Of a stretch of DNA of 64,000 nucleotides, positions 18,191-26,939 are shown in pieces; position 1 is the stretch's first letter; each line of letters opens with the position of its first letter. This DNA comes from JABDMH01 sp965223025. GTDB taxonomy: Bacteria; Bacteroidota; Bacteroidia; Chitinophagales; Saprospiraceae. The stretch is from NCBI GenBank assembly GCA_965223025.1, contig CBDCVP010000022.1:2170001-2234000 (forward strand), given 5' to 3'. The notes beneath the pieces were generated by a model. That model was not told the origin of the DNA, did not search any database, and was given only the letters and a program-made list of their open reading frames with translations. Both the position numbers and the translations under genes were made by a program.

Positions 18191-18652
18191 GTGAGTAAGA
18201 AGAACAAAAGCATCGCTGTTAATCGCAAAGCGAAATACGAATACCACTTCATTGACCTATACGAAGTGGGTATTGTGCTGTCAGGAGCTGAGGTAAAATC
18301 GTTGCGTGCCGGCAATGCCAACCTGAATGATGCCTATTGCTATTTTCGGAGAGGAGAACTGTGGGTTCGTAGTTTGTACATTAAGGAGTACGTCATGGCC
18401 AAAGACTACGATCAAGACAGTCGCCGGGAGCGTAAGCTGCTCATGAAGAAGTCAGAGCTCAAGCGTCTCGAGAGAAAGGTCAAGGAAAAAGGTTATACCA
18501 TGATTCCATATCGCGTCTACTTCAATGATCGGGGGATCATCAAATTGGAAATCGCCTTGGCGCAGGGAAAAAAGATCCATGACAAGCGCCAGTCTATCAA
18601 AGAAAAAGACATGCGTAGGGATATGGAGCGAATTAGAAAGGCGGAGTATTAA
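18191..18652 (+). CDS. smpB: SsrA-binding protein SmpB
   Basis: The 153-residue product has the complete SmpB barrel and tail: NRKAKYEYHFIDLYEVGIVLSGAEVKS (read here as KAKYEYHFIDLYEVGIVL), SLRAGNANLNDAYCYF, and the Lys/Arg-rich C-terminal tail with GKKIHDKRQSIKEKD that enters the decoding site. It brings tmRNA to stalled ribosomes. The start is GTG at 18191. The ssrA gene itself was not recognised in this window. Confidence 0.95.
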   Translation: MSKKNKSIAVNRKAKYEYHFIDLYEVGIVLSGAEVKSLRAGNANLNDAYCYFRRGELWVRSLYIKEYVMAKDYDQDSRRERKLLMKKSELKRLERKVKEKGYTMIPYRVYFNDRGIIKLEIALAQGKKIHDKRQSIKEKDMRRDMERIRKAEY

Positions 18653-18926
18653 TTAGTTCACATCGCTAGGTTTTCGTAGGAATTTGGTTCAGCCAAGAAG
18701 TGCGGATAGATTTATTGAAGCTCTCGGGAGCCCTCTTTGAATAAGATGCCTCACAAAATCCTTATGCGAATTGATCATGTAGGGTCCCCTGGTTGGACCT
18801 GATCCTAATGCCGTGCCTTATAGGAAATTAAGGCTTTCGTTTGTGTCTCCGCACACGATTGCCCCGGTGAAATATGATGAATGCATTGTCCTGATATTGG
18901 AGCAATACTTCGTATTTTGCCTGGAT

Positions 18927-20957
18927 ATGAAACGAATATTTCCCCTCCTGCTGCTACTTCCTATTATCTCTGCCACTGGTAAGACCGTGTTTCTCTCTCC
19001 CACTGGCAGTGACGATGCCACCGGAGTTTCACCGAAGGTGCCCTTACGAAGTATAGCAAACGCCTTGTCATTGGTGGATCCGGGAGATACCATTGCCCTA
19101 CTGCCTGGCATCTACCCGGGAAGAAATGTGTTGGATGGTCGCCATGGAAGTCCAGACCTACCCATCACCATTAGAAGTCACTCAAAGAATCCACTGCATT
19201 TTTCCATCATTGATGGAGGGTCGGCACCTTCCTCAAGCACTGCACATGAAGGCTTTGTCTTCAGAGATTGTTCCTGGATAAACATCGAGCACCTGATCTT
19301 TCGCAACTGCTGGACTCATGTCATTCAAATTTTTGATTCTCCATACATCAGCATAAGGGGTTGCCATTTTAGTACTGGAAAGCGTGTCATCCATGCTGTG
19401 GGACACGGCACCCATCATACCCTGGTGGAGCATTGTTACATCAAACATCCTGAGGGTGTGTGGCGGGGATGGAGCTGGGAGTCATTGCACCACGGCGAGG
19501 TGGGTTACTATAATGGAGCTTTGCTTCACCCCAAAGAAAGTGGTGGAGGTCATATCATGCGATATAATACTATTGTCAATGTGTTTAATGCCTTCCGGAC
19601 TCGACCGACATCCATCGCTGAGGATGGGAATATTGAGATCTACGGGAATAGCATGATCAATATCCGCGACAATGAATTTGAACCGGAGAGCTTTGCATGG
19701 AATATGCATTATTACAACAATGACCACATCAACGTCCATAAAATGTTTTCGATCGATGGTGTGGAGGGAGGAAATATATACATCTATGGCAACACCTACA
19801 CTCAGACCGATGCTCCTTGGGCCCTTGAAGAAGTCAGTGGCATCTTTAAATACAAAAACGGCCCCATCACCTCACCATGCTATGCCTTCAACAACAGTTA
19901 CTATACAGAAGCTAAGGTGCTTCGCTGGGGCGAATCAACTAATCATCATCTCAAGCATTTTAATAATGCCTACGAATTCTTTCAGGGTAAAGCGAACTTT
20001 CGCCTGGCTACCTGGCAGCCTGGGTTCGAATTTGACTATGACTGCATAAATCAAAGCTGGCCAGCAGTCATCGGTGAAAACTGGCAAGAGCAACATGGCC
20101 TTGCCCTCACGGATCCTAAATTTGTGAATGGCAGTATAGGAGACTTTCGCCTCAAGGAAGATAGTCCCTGCCGGGATGCAGGTAGGGTTATGCAACTGCC
20201 AGAATTTGATTGGATACAATCCTATACGGGTGCGGCTCCCGATATTGGCGCATACGAGGGTGAAAACAGGATCGACGGGCCAGCTTTTCGATTCATGCCA
20301 TCAGCCGAAGGAGCGCATTATCAGGAAAGGCCACGGATCAGTAGATACAAAATCAGGGGCAAACAACTACACCTCTATTTTTCGGCACCCTTGAATCCTG
20401 CTACCGTTCAGTCTGAGAATATCTCGCTGTACTCAAACCGCACAGAAATTCAGATCGACACACTGGCATTTCCCCTAAACCACTATGAGTTATGGATTTG
20501 TACAGACCAGGTGCTCGCTGACAAGGACTTGGCTCTGCAATGGCTACGGAGGCCTCATGGGGAAAATGGACTCCCCCTTACAGATTGGGCCACCTGCCTT
20601 GGATCGAATCCGGATAGAACGAATGTCACGGATCTCAGTGGTATACCCATCCCTTACGATGCACGCAATGATATCCCAGCTTTTAAAAATGTTAGGATCC
20701 AGGTGAATCCTCCAAAAGGAGACATACCTAGGACTTTTCGCATCGTGTTCGATTATAAGCCGGATATGAAATTTGTCAACCACATGTCCATTCACAGTCC
20801 GGAAATGGGGGAACTCACCTTTGCCTACGAGCCAGTAGTCATTGGCAATGAAGTCCACTTCCAGCATCCTGAGAAGCCACTATCTCCCGGAAAATACATA
20901 GCAAGAAGTAGAGTGGGAAAAATGATTATTGAAACGGAGTTTATGGTCGAGAAGTGA
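18927..20957 (+). CDS. Secreted right-handed parallel beta-helix protein (polysaccharide-active type)
   Basis: The 676-residue product has a signal peptide (MKRIFPLLLLLPIISATG) followed by TVFLSPTGSDDATGVSPKVPLRSI, the usual start of beta-helix proteins with a DUF1565-like entry. Repeated short strands with Asn and Ile ladders (GNSMINIRDNEFEPES, NIYIYGNTYTQTDAP) form the helix through about residue 470, with a following Ig-like tail. Many such proteins are polysaccharide lyases or bind glycans; no catalytic residue set can be assigned here. ATG 18927 begins the signal peptide; the frame upstream to 18813 has no such features. Confidence 0.75.
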   Translation: MKRIFPLLLLLPIISATGKTVFLSPTGSDDATGVSPKVPLRSIANALSLVDPGDTIALLPGIYPGRNVLDGRHGSPDLPITIRSHSKNPLHFSIIDGGSAPSSSTAHEGFVFRDCSWINIEHLIFRNCWTHVIQIFDSPYISIRGCHFSTGKRVIHAVGHGTHHTLVEHCYIKHPEGVWRGWSWESLHHGEVGYYNGALLHPKESGGGHIMRYNTIVNVFNAFRTRPTSIAEDGNIEIYGNSMINIRDNEFEPESFAWNMHYYNNDHINVHKMFSIDGVEGGNIYIYGNTYTQTDAPWALEEVSGIFKYKNGPITSPCYAFNNSYYTEAKVLRWGESTNHHLKHFNNAYEFFQGKANFRLATWQPGFEFDYDCINQSWPAVIGENWQEQHGLALTDPKFVNGSIGDFRLKEDSPCRDAGRVMQLPEFDWIQSYTGAAPDIGAYEGENRIDGPAFRFMPSAEGAHYQERPRISRYKIRGKQLHLYFSAPLNPATVQSENISLYSNRTEIQIDTLAFPLNHYELWICTDQVLADKDLALQWLRRPHGENGLPLTDWATCLGSNPDRTNVTDLSGIPIPYDARNDIPAFKNVRIQVNPPKGDIPRTFRIVFDYKPDMKFVNHMSIHSPEMGELTFAYEPVVIGNEVHFQHPEKPLSPGKYIARSRVGKMIIETEFMVEK

Positions 20958-21028
20958 AGAGAAGATTTATGGCCGCTTGGTAGATGGTATATACGAAGTG
21001 CCTGAAGTGTGCCCAGGATAAATAAATA

Positions 21029-21163
21029 CGGCACTTCTTAAATTTTGACGCCATGGTCAATCCGGATGATGATTATATTATTTTTAGTTACTTCGGTAGG
21101 GATGACTCATTGGGTGGCGGAGAACTTTTGGTAGGATTTAGTTTGCCCAATAAATACAACTAA
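21029..21163 (+). pseudogene. Remnant of a PD40/WD40-like beta-propeller C terminus
   Basis: A short frame after an in-frame stop at 21023-21025 reads MVNPDDDYIIFSYFGRDDSL then GGGELLVGFS before TAA 21161-21163. The pattern PDxxYIIFSxxGRxDSLGGGxL is that of the last blade of PD40 (TolB-like) propeller proteins. Nothing upstream continues the domain, so this is most likely the leftover tail of a lost gene, although a 36-residue peptide from ATG 21053 cannot be excluded. It fills the gap between the beta-helix gene and the ThDP enzyme. Confidence 0.45.
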
Positions 21164-21175
21164 GGGTAAAATTTT

Positions 21176-22903
21176 ATGAGAAGAACAGGCGCATGGTTGT
21201 TGGTGAAAGCATTGGAGCAATTGCCGATATCACATACATTCGGTGTTCCGGGTGTCCATAATACAGAGATTTATGACGAATTAAATAAGTCAACCATAGT
21301 TACACCCATTTTGGTTACTCATGAGTGCGGCGGAGCATTTATGGCAGATGCGGTAAGTCGTACTTCAAGTAATATTGGCACCTTGGTTATTGTGCCGGCC
21401 GCTGGAATCACGCATGCCTTAAGTGGTATTGGGGAAGCTTTCTTAGATGGTATCCCTATGCTTGTGATATCGGGAGGAATCAGAACGGACATCCATAAAT
21501 GCTACCAACTGCATGAATGGGATATGCATGCTGTCTTGAGTGGAATCACTAAAAGAACTTACAGAATAAAGAACCACCAGGAAATAATGTCGAGTGTCTT
21601 TGATGCCTATAACGTAGCCATTTCTGGAAATCCGGGCCCTGTATTCATTGAGATACCTGTCAATATCCAACTGTATAGAGGTGAGATCTCAGAAATCATG
21701 TCTTACAGGAAACCGGAGATGACAAGCCAGGTACCGAGGACTCAATTGGAAGAGGCCATTCAGATTATCTCCGCTTCAAAGAAAGTAGGGATGTTTTTAG
21801 GGTGGGGAGCTAGGGATGCAACCTCAATAAGTGTACAGATAGCGGAGAGACTAAATGCCCCTGTGTCCACAACCCTGCAGGGATACAGTGTGTTTCCAGG
21901 TGATCATGAACTCTTTACCGGAATGGGTTTTAGTGCAGCGTCCTTACCAGCTTCGGAGAATGCTTTTAGGGATGTGGATTGCTTAATTGCCGTGGGTACC
22001 AGATTTGCAGAAATACCTACAGGGAGTTATAGTGCCAAGGTTCCTGAAAATCTTATTCATATTGATATAGACAAAAGTGTTTTTGACAAAAATTATCGCT
22101 GTAAGCTGGCGCTAGAAGGAGATGCAAAGCAGGTCCTAGGGGTTTTGCTAGAGGAGCTCGAAAATAGGAACATTGAAAAGCACAAAACTCAATTGATTGA
22201 TGCCATTGCAAAAGATAAGCATGACTATCACAGGGAATGGTCTGATCATAAATTCAGTCGGGTCAATCCCTATCGTTTCTTCAAGAGTTTGCGGAGCCAT
22301 CTTAAACCCGATGCCATTACTGTTGTGGATGACGGCAATCACACTTTCTTGACCGTGGAGCTATTTCGGAATCTGCGAAGCAAGCATTTCATTAGTCCTA
22401 CAGATTTCAATTGTATGGGTTACTGTGTACCTGCAACCATTGGCGCCAAATTAACTCATCCAAACAAGCAGGTGGTCGGAATTGTTGGGGACGGTGCTTT
22501 CCTGATGACGGGACTGGAATTGCTGACGGCAAAAAGAAATAATTTAGGGGTAGTAATTTTTGTTTTTCACGATGGCGAACTTTCTCAGATATCTCAAGGC
22601 CAAGAAATCCCCTATAATAGAAAGACCGCAACGCAATTAGGTGAGTTTAAATTAGAGGGCATTGCAGAGGCTGTTGGTGCCGATTATCTGGCTATTAAGG
22701 AGGACGCTGACATTGATCACTGTATTATCGATGCGCTCAAGGGAGCGAAAAGCAATAGAATTGTGCTGGTCGATGTGCATATAGATTATGCAAAACGCAC
22801 GAGGTTTACCAAAGGTGTCGTCAAGTCGGTATTGGGTAGTTTTCCATTTAGTGAGCGGGTTCGGTTTATTAGTAGGGCAGTAAAGAGAAGGATTTTAGGA
22901 TGA
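21176..22903 (+). CDS. Thiamine diphosphate-dependent enzyme (acetolactate synthase-like)
   Basis: The 575-residue protein has the three-domain layout of the ThDP decarboxylase superfamily. The activating Glu lies in LVTHECGGAFMADA (near residue 51), and the ThDP/Mg-binding motif is GDGAFLMTGLELLTAKRNN, reading VGIVGDGAFLMTG. A central FAD/NAD-fold domain lies at about 190-330. It could be an acetolactate synthase, sulfopyruvate or oxalyl-CoA-type decarboxylase, or a sugar-acid enzyme; no small regulatory subunit is adjacent. The gap to the LarA gene is 224 bases. Confidence 0.83.
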   Translation: MRRTGAWLLVKALEQLPISHTFGVPGVHNTEIYDELNKSTIVTPILVTHECGGAFMADAVSRTSSNIGTLVIVPAAGITHALSGIGEAFLDGIPMLVISGGIRTDIHKCYQLHEWDMHAVLSGITKRTYRIKNHQEIMSSVFDAYNVAISGNPGPVFIEIPVNIQLYRGEISEIMSYRKPEMTSQVPRTQLEEAIQIISASKKVGMFLGWGARDATSISVQIAERLNAPVSTTLQGYSVFPGDHELFTGMGFSAASLPASENAFRDVDCLIAVGTRFAEIPTGSYSAKVPENLIHIDIDKSVFDKNYRCKLALEGDAKQVLGVLLEELENRNIEKHKTQLIDAIAKDKHDYHREWSDHKFSRVNPYRFFKSLRSHLKPDAITVVDDGNHTFLTVELFRNLRSKHFISPTDFNCMGYCVPATIGAKLTHPNKQVVGIVGDGAFLMTGLELLTAKRNNLGVVIFVFHDGELSQISQGQEIPYNRKTATQLGEFKLEGIAEAVGADYLAIKEDADIDHCIIDALKGAKSNRIVLVDVHIDYAKRTRFTKGVVKSVLGSFPFSERVRFISRAVKRRILG

Positions 22904-23127
22904 AACAAGTGGACTTCAAAGCAACGATTCATAACGGCTCATCTACTCATGGCTTGATTTAGCCATAGTGAGAATATTTAAAAATCCAACCCATGGTAGC
23001 CACGATGAATGCAGGGATCCAGTCACTGTGGTTTTTGGCAATAAGTATATAGCAAGATCTTTTTCTGGAATGGATGTGACCCATATATGGTACCTTGATG
23101 TACTAGTTTTGGCAGGATTGAAGCACC

Positions 23128-24510
23128 ATGAAATTAAAAATAGAATACGGCAAGGGAGTCCTGGAACGTGAGGTACCTTATGATGTTACTGTGAAAGGCA
23201 TGCAGTACGCACCCCTTCGATTGGACATGCCCGAGGCCATTGAGGATGCATTGAGCAATCCCATCGGGACGGCAGGTCTACTGGCCATAGCTCAGGATAA
23301 ATTCGGGCAGAATTCGCAGAGTAAGGCCATGATCGTAGTTTCAGATAACACCAGACCTGTTCCTTACTATGGTAAGGAGGGTTTGGTATTTCAAATCATC
23401 AAAGTGCTGCGTGAAGCTGGTTTTGCCAAGGATCAGATAACCATACTGGTAGGTGCAGGATCACATCGCAATATGGACGAGGCGGAGATAGAGGACATGA
23501 TTGGACTTCAAGAGATGGATCTCGCTGATATTCGTGTGGTCAATCATGAATATGACCAGGAAGACCATCTGACTTCGTTGGGTTACACTGAGAAGGGCTC
23601 GCATGTAGTGATTAATAAGGAGTACTTCCAAGCGGATCTGAAAATTGTCACGGGATTGGTGGAAAGCCACTTTATGGCGGGTGCCTCCGGGGGGAGGAAG
23701 GGAATCTGTCCGGCCATCGTAGGAAAAGAGACCTTAACACTATTTCATGGGGCAAAATTCCTTGGTGCCTCCAACGCTGCCGATCTCATCCTAGAAGGAA
23801 ATCCCCTGCATGACGAAGCTTCAGAAATTGCCACCATGGCAGGCTGTGACTTTTTGGTTAATGTCACCCTGGACAATGATATGAAAGTCACAGGAGTCTT
23901 TGCCGGAGACATGGTGGCTGCGCATCAGGCTGCAGTTGCAAAGATCAAGGAATATGTGATGGTGACCATCGCGAAGCGATATGACATTGTCGTGGTGCCG
24001 GCTGGTTTTGTGGGCATCAATCATTATCAGGCAGCTAAGGCAGCCATTGAGGCTGCGCGGGCTGTCGAAGAGGGTGGTAAAATTATTATTGTAGCCAAAA
24101 ATACCGACCTGGATCCCATCGGAGGAAGCGGATACAAATCCGCCTTGAAGCTGTTGGCAGAACACGGCTTTGAAGGCTTCATGAAGATGATCAGTGCCGA
24201 CGATTGGCAAATCATTCAAGAACAATGGCAAGTGCAGATGTGGTGCAAGGTCTTTCAACAAATCAAGAAGGAAATCAATCTGTACTACTGTGCCCTTGAG
24301 ATTCCAAAAACAGACTATGCCTACTTGCCAGGCAAGGCCGGCATCGACATGATCAGCGAGGAAGAGAGGCTTCTTCCAGCAGACGAGGCCATGTGTCGTA
24401 TGGTTCAGAGGACTTTAGTAGATGCCATTGCCACCTCCCATGTGCGAGATCCCTCGATACTTTTGTTGAAGGACGGTCCCTATGGTGTGCCGCTGGTAGC
24501 TGAGGAATAA
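23128..24510 (+). CDS. larA: Nickel-dependent lactate racemase family protein
   Basis: The 460-residue protein shows the LarA family layout: SDNTRPVPYY, the His motif VGAGSHRNMDEAE, VESHFMAGASGGRKGICPA with the His and Lys that hold the nickel pincer cofactor, and a long C-terminal domain. LarA racemises lactate or other 2-hydroxy acids using pyridinium-3,5-bisthiocarboxylic acid mononucleotide. The cofactor synthesis genes larB, larC and larE are not in the window. Its neighbours (ThDP enzyme, sulfatase, beta-helix protein) suggest sugar-acid catabolism, so the true substrate may not be lactate. Confidence 0.83.
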   Translation: MKLKIEYGKGVLEREVPYDVTVKGMQYAPLRLDMPEAIEDALSNPIGTAGLLAIAQDKFGQNSQSKAMIVVSDNTRPVPYYGKEGLVFQIIKVLREAGFAKDQITILVGAGSHRNMDEAEIEDMIGLQEMDLADIRVVNHEYDQEDHLTSLGYTEKGSHVVINKEYFQADLKIVTGLVESHFMAGASGGRKGICPAIVGKETLTLFHGAKFLGASNAADLILEGNPLHDEASEIATMAGCDFLVNVTLDNDMKVTGVFAGDMVAAHQAAVAKIKEYVMVTIAKRYDIVVVPAGFVGINHYQAAKAAIEAARAVEEGGKIIIVAKNTDLDPIGGSGYKSALKLLAEHGFEGFMKMISADDWQIIQEQWQVQMWCKVFQQIKKEINLYYCALEIPKTDYAYLPGKAGIDMISEEERLLPADEAMCRMVQRTLVDAIATSHVRDPSILLLKDGPYGVPLVAEE

Positions 24511-24589
24511 TTTACTTATGATTGGAAAAATGGCCATTAGATCGTTCAGGAGAATATGTTTTATTTTAAAGAAGTAAAATGTGAGGAAA

Positions 24590-26149
24590 ATGAGATATCT
24601 GCATGAGTTGGTGAGAAATAGAGAGATGACCGCCGTGACCTTGGCGATGATGACCCTAGTAAGTATACTCTTGGGATCATGTGCTGGGGAGCCTTCGAAA
24701 ACGGAAAGCCAGGAGAGCCCTCCTGGTATTATTCTATTGATGGGTGATGACCATGGCTGGGACGAAGTGGGGTATCAAGGCCATCCTCATATAAAAACAC
24801 CAGTATTAGACGAAATGGGAGCCGATGGTCTTAGATTTGATCGATTCTATGCCGCTCATCCGTCTTGTTCGCCGACCCGGGGCAGCTGCATGACCGGGCG
24901 GCATCCTAATCGCTATGGCACTTTTGCTCCGAATTGGTCCATCAGACCGGAAGAAATCAGCGTTGCTCAGATTTTAAAAAATGCGGGCTATGTCTGTGCT
25001 CACTACGGCAAGTGGCATTTGGGCCCGGTAAAGCACGACTCCCCGACCAGCCCCGGAGCTTTGGGCTTTGACCAGTGGCTGTCGCATGATAATTTTTTTG
25101 AAATGGATCCTACACTTTCCGAAAATGGTCAAGATCCCGAGAGGTTTGAGGGCGAGGGGTCTGAAGTCATCGTGCAGCAAGCTATTCGTTTTATCGATGA
25201 GGCAAAAAAGCAGGCAAAACCCTTCTTTGTTGTAATCTGGTTTGGTTCTCCTCATGAGCCCTACAGTGGACTTCCGGAGGACCTCAAATTATACGACGAC
25301 CTGCCAGCAGAGTACAGTCATAAGTCGGTGAGATTGACATCGAACGAGACTGGACAACCAGTGGAGAGACCTTTGAGAGATGTCTTGCAAGAGCGCTATG
25401 CTGAGATCACTGCCATGGACCGATCGATCGGCACCTTGCGCGATTACCTCCAGGCAGAAGGGCTTCAGCAAAATACGATGCTGTGGTATTGTGGTGACAA
25501 CGGGACTCCACCCAGTGCAGCCCGCACCGGTATGACCCTGCGCGGACAAAAGGGCACTATGTACGAGGGAGGTATTCGGGTTCCTGCAGTGATAGAATGG
25601 CCAGCAAAGATTGCCGAGGGACGATTGTCTACCGTTCATGCAGTCACCAGCGACATACTTCCTACCCTTTGTCATATAGTGGGCGAGTCCCTTCCTGTGC
25701 GACCTTTGGATGGAATCGATCTCACGCCCATTGTAGAGGGTACCTTACAGATGCGATCCGAGCCGATCTTTTTCTGGAGTTTCGGAAACACTCAGCAATT
25801 CGGTGCAGATTCCCAACCGTATATCGATCCAGCCCTCCAGGAGGGAACAACACCTCTTACTAAAATGATGGCAGGTAAATACACTCGCACATTCCGCAAT
25901 TTTCATTATCCAGCCGTTTCTGAGCAGGATATCTCAGGGGCACGAGTGATGATGGACCATCGTTTCAAATTAATCCTCGGGGAATCGGGTGATAATGAGG
26001 GCATAGAATTATTTGACCTTGTCAAAGATCCAGCGGAAATCCACAACCTGAAAGATGCTGAGCCAGAAGTTGTCGAAGCCATGCAAAAAGAACTTAATCA
26101 GTGGCAACAGTCGGTGCTCAATAGTTTAACGGGAGCTGATTATCTGTGA
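24590..26149 (+). CDS. Lipoprotein sulfatase (S1 family, Cys-type)
   Basis: The product (519 residues from ATG 24590) has a lipoprotein signal ending LLGSC at about residue 31. The formylglycine site is HPSCSPTRGSCMTGR, the Cys form that needs a formylglycine-generating enzyme. Metal-binding motifs are visible as LLMGDDHGWD, the Lys/His region HYGKWHLGP and the later YCGDNGTPPS. It removes sulfate esters from glycans on the cell surface. GTG 24581 and ATG 24626 are other starts; 24590 gives a positively charged leader. The SUMF1-like protein at 2.7 kb lacks catalytic Cys and is not a convincing activator. Confidence 0.88.
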   Translation: MRYLHELVRNREMTAVTLAMMTLVSILLGSCAGEPSKTESQESPPGIILLMGDDHGWDEVGYQGHPHIKTPVLDEMGADGLRFDRFYAAHPSCSPTRGSCMTGRHPNRYGTFAPNWSIRPEEISVAQILKNAGYVCAHYGKWHLGPVKHDSPTSPGALGFDQWLSHDNFFEMDPTLSENGQDPERFEGEGSEVIVQQAIRFIDEAKKQAKPFFVVIWFGSPHEPYSGLPEDLKLYDDLPAEYSHKSVRLTSNETGQPVERPLRDVLQERYAEITAMDRSIGTLRDYLQAEGLQQNTMLWYCGDNGTPPSAARTGMTLRGQKGTMYEGGIRVPAVIEWPAKIAEGRLSTVHAVTSDILPTLCHIVGESLPVRPLDGIDLTPIVEGTLQMRSEPIFFWSFGNTQQFGADSQPYIDPALQEGTTPLTKMMAGKYTRTFRNFHYPAVSEQDISGARVMMDHRFKLILGESGDNEGIELFDLVKDPAEIHNLKDAEPEVVEAMQKELNQWQQSVLNSLTGADYL

Positions 26150-26185
26150 ACATTAGAGGCGTTCGAACAGGATTGTAGGGAATTT

Positions 26186-26927
26186 CTAGAGCCTGCCGGC
26201 AATGACTGCCAGGTTTTCCCTCCACAAGATCTGTTCAGCTGCCTCAATTAAGGAGTCAGGCTTGAACAATAACCGTACAGTATCGTTAGCATACCATTTT
26301 GTGGAGCAATAATCTGCCTCAGTCCCTATAGTTCTCCCGTTCACAAAGTCAATGACAGCACCCGGCCTCAGACCGATCCGATACGCTCTGGAATTCTCTA
26401 GCACCGAAGAGACCCTGTAGATTCCATCTGCAAATTTCGTGGTAAATGCCCAGTTTCATTCATCGGTTCATTAATACCCGTAGGCGCAAGATATAGTGCC
26501 TCTGTTTTCCAATCGATAATGCAGTTGAATTGCTTCAATAATGATAAGCCAATCATATCGAAAGAATTGCGTGAGGTTCTGGCCCAGAGTGAGCTTTGAG
26601 GCAGATTCATCCCCATATCAATATCAACTTCAACCAAATACAAATCGCTTTCATCTTCTCCTCCAAGACCCATAGTCGGATTGCCTATTGATCTAATGGT
26701 TTTATGATTTGCTAAATCATAATCCAGATCAATGGTCAGACCACCTCTGCTGCCTAGGTCAACCATGAATTCACGCTTACCAATATGGGCCAGTGCTACA
26801 TCCAATCTCTCATGACTACCAATTCTTTTGTGGTATAGATAATAATTGCAAATAGACAGACGGCAGGGCTTATTACAACGACTATTATAAACAGTAAGAT
26901 CCGCAATGCGGATTTAATCACTCTCAT
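26186..26927 (-). pseudogene. Retropepsin-like aspartyl protease with PDZ domain, broken by two frameshifts
   Basis: Three frames in succession spell one protein. An N-terminal membrane segment from ATG 26927 (LRILLFIIVVVISPAVCLF) shifts near 26826 in a short T/A run to the protease part with FMVDLGSRGGLTID and FDMIGLSLLKQFNCIIDW. Near 26450 it shifts again to YRVSSVLENSRAYRIGLRPG, a typical PDZ domain ending at 26186. In intact relatives these parts are continuous. The catalytic Asp is in DLGSRG rather than the usual DTG. Decay matches the neighbouring Rhs island. Confidence 0.7.
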
Positions 26928-26939
26928 GTTTGCTGGTCT

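Noticed and set aside
17741..18247. Minus-strand frame of 168 codons
   Set aside because: Antisense to the YbjQ-like gene, Cys/His-rich by chance of codon shadowing, no known domain.
22968..23171. 67-codon frame before larA
   Set aside because: It overlaps the larA start in another frame and has no features of a protein.
2704..26149. SUMF1-like protein as activator of the sulfatase
   Set aside because: The genes are 21 kb apart and the SUMF1-like protein lacks both catalytic cysteines.
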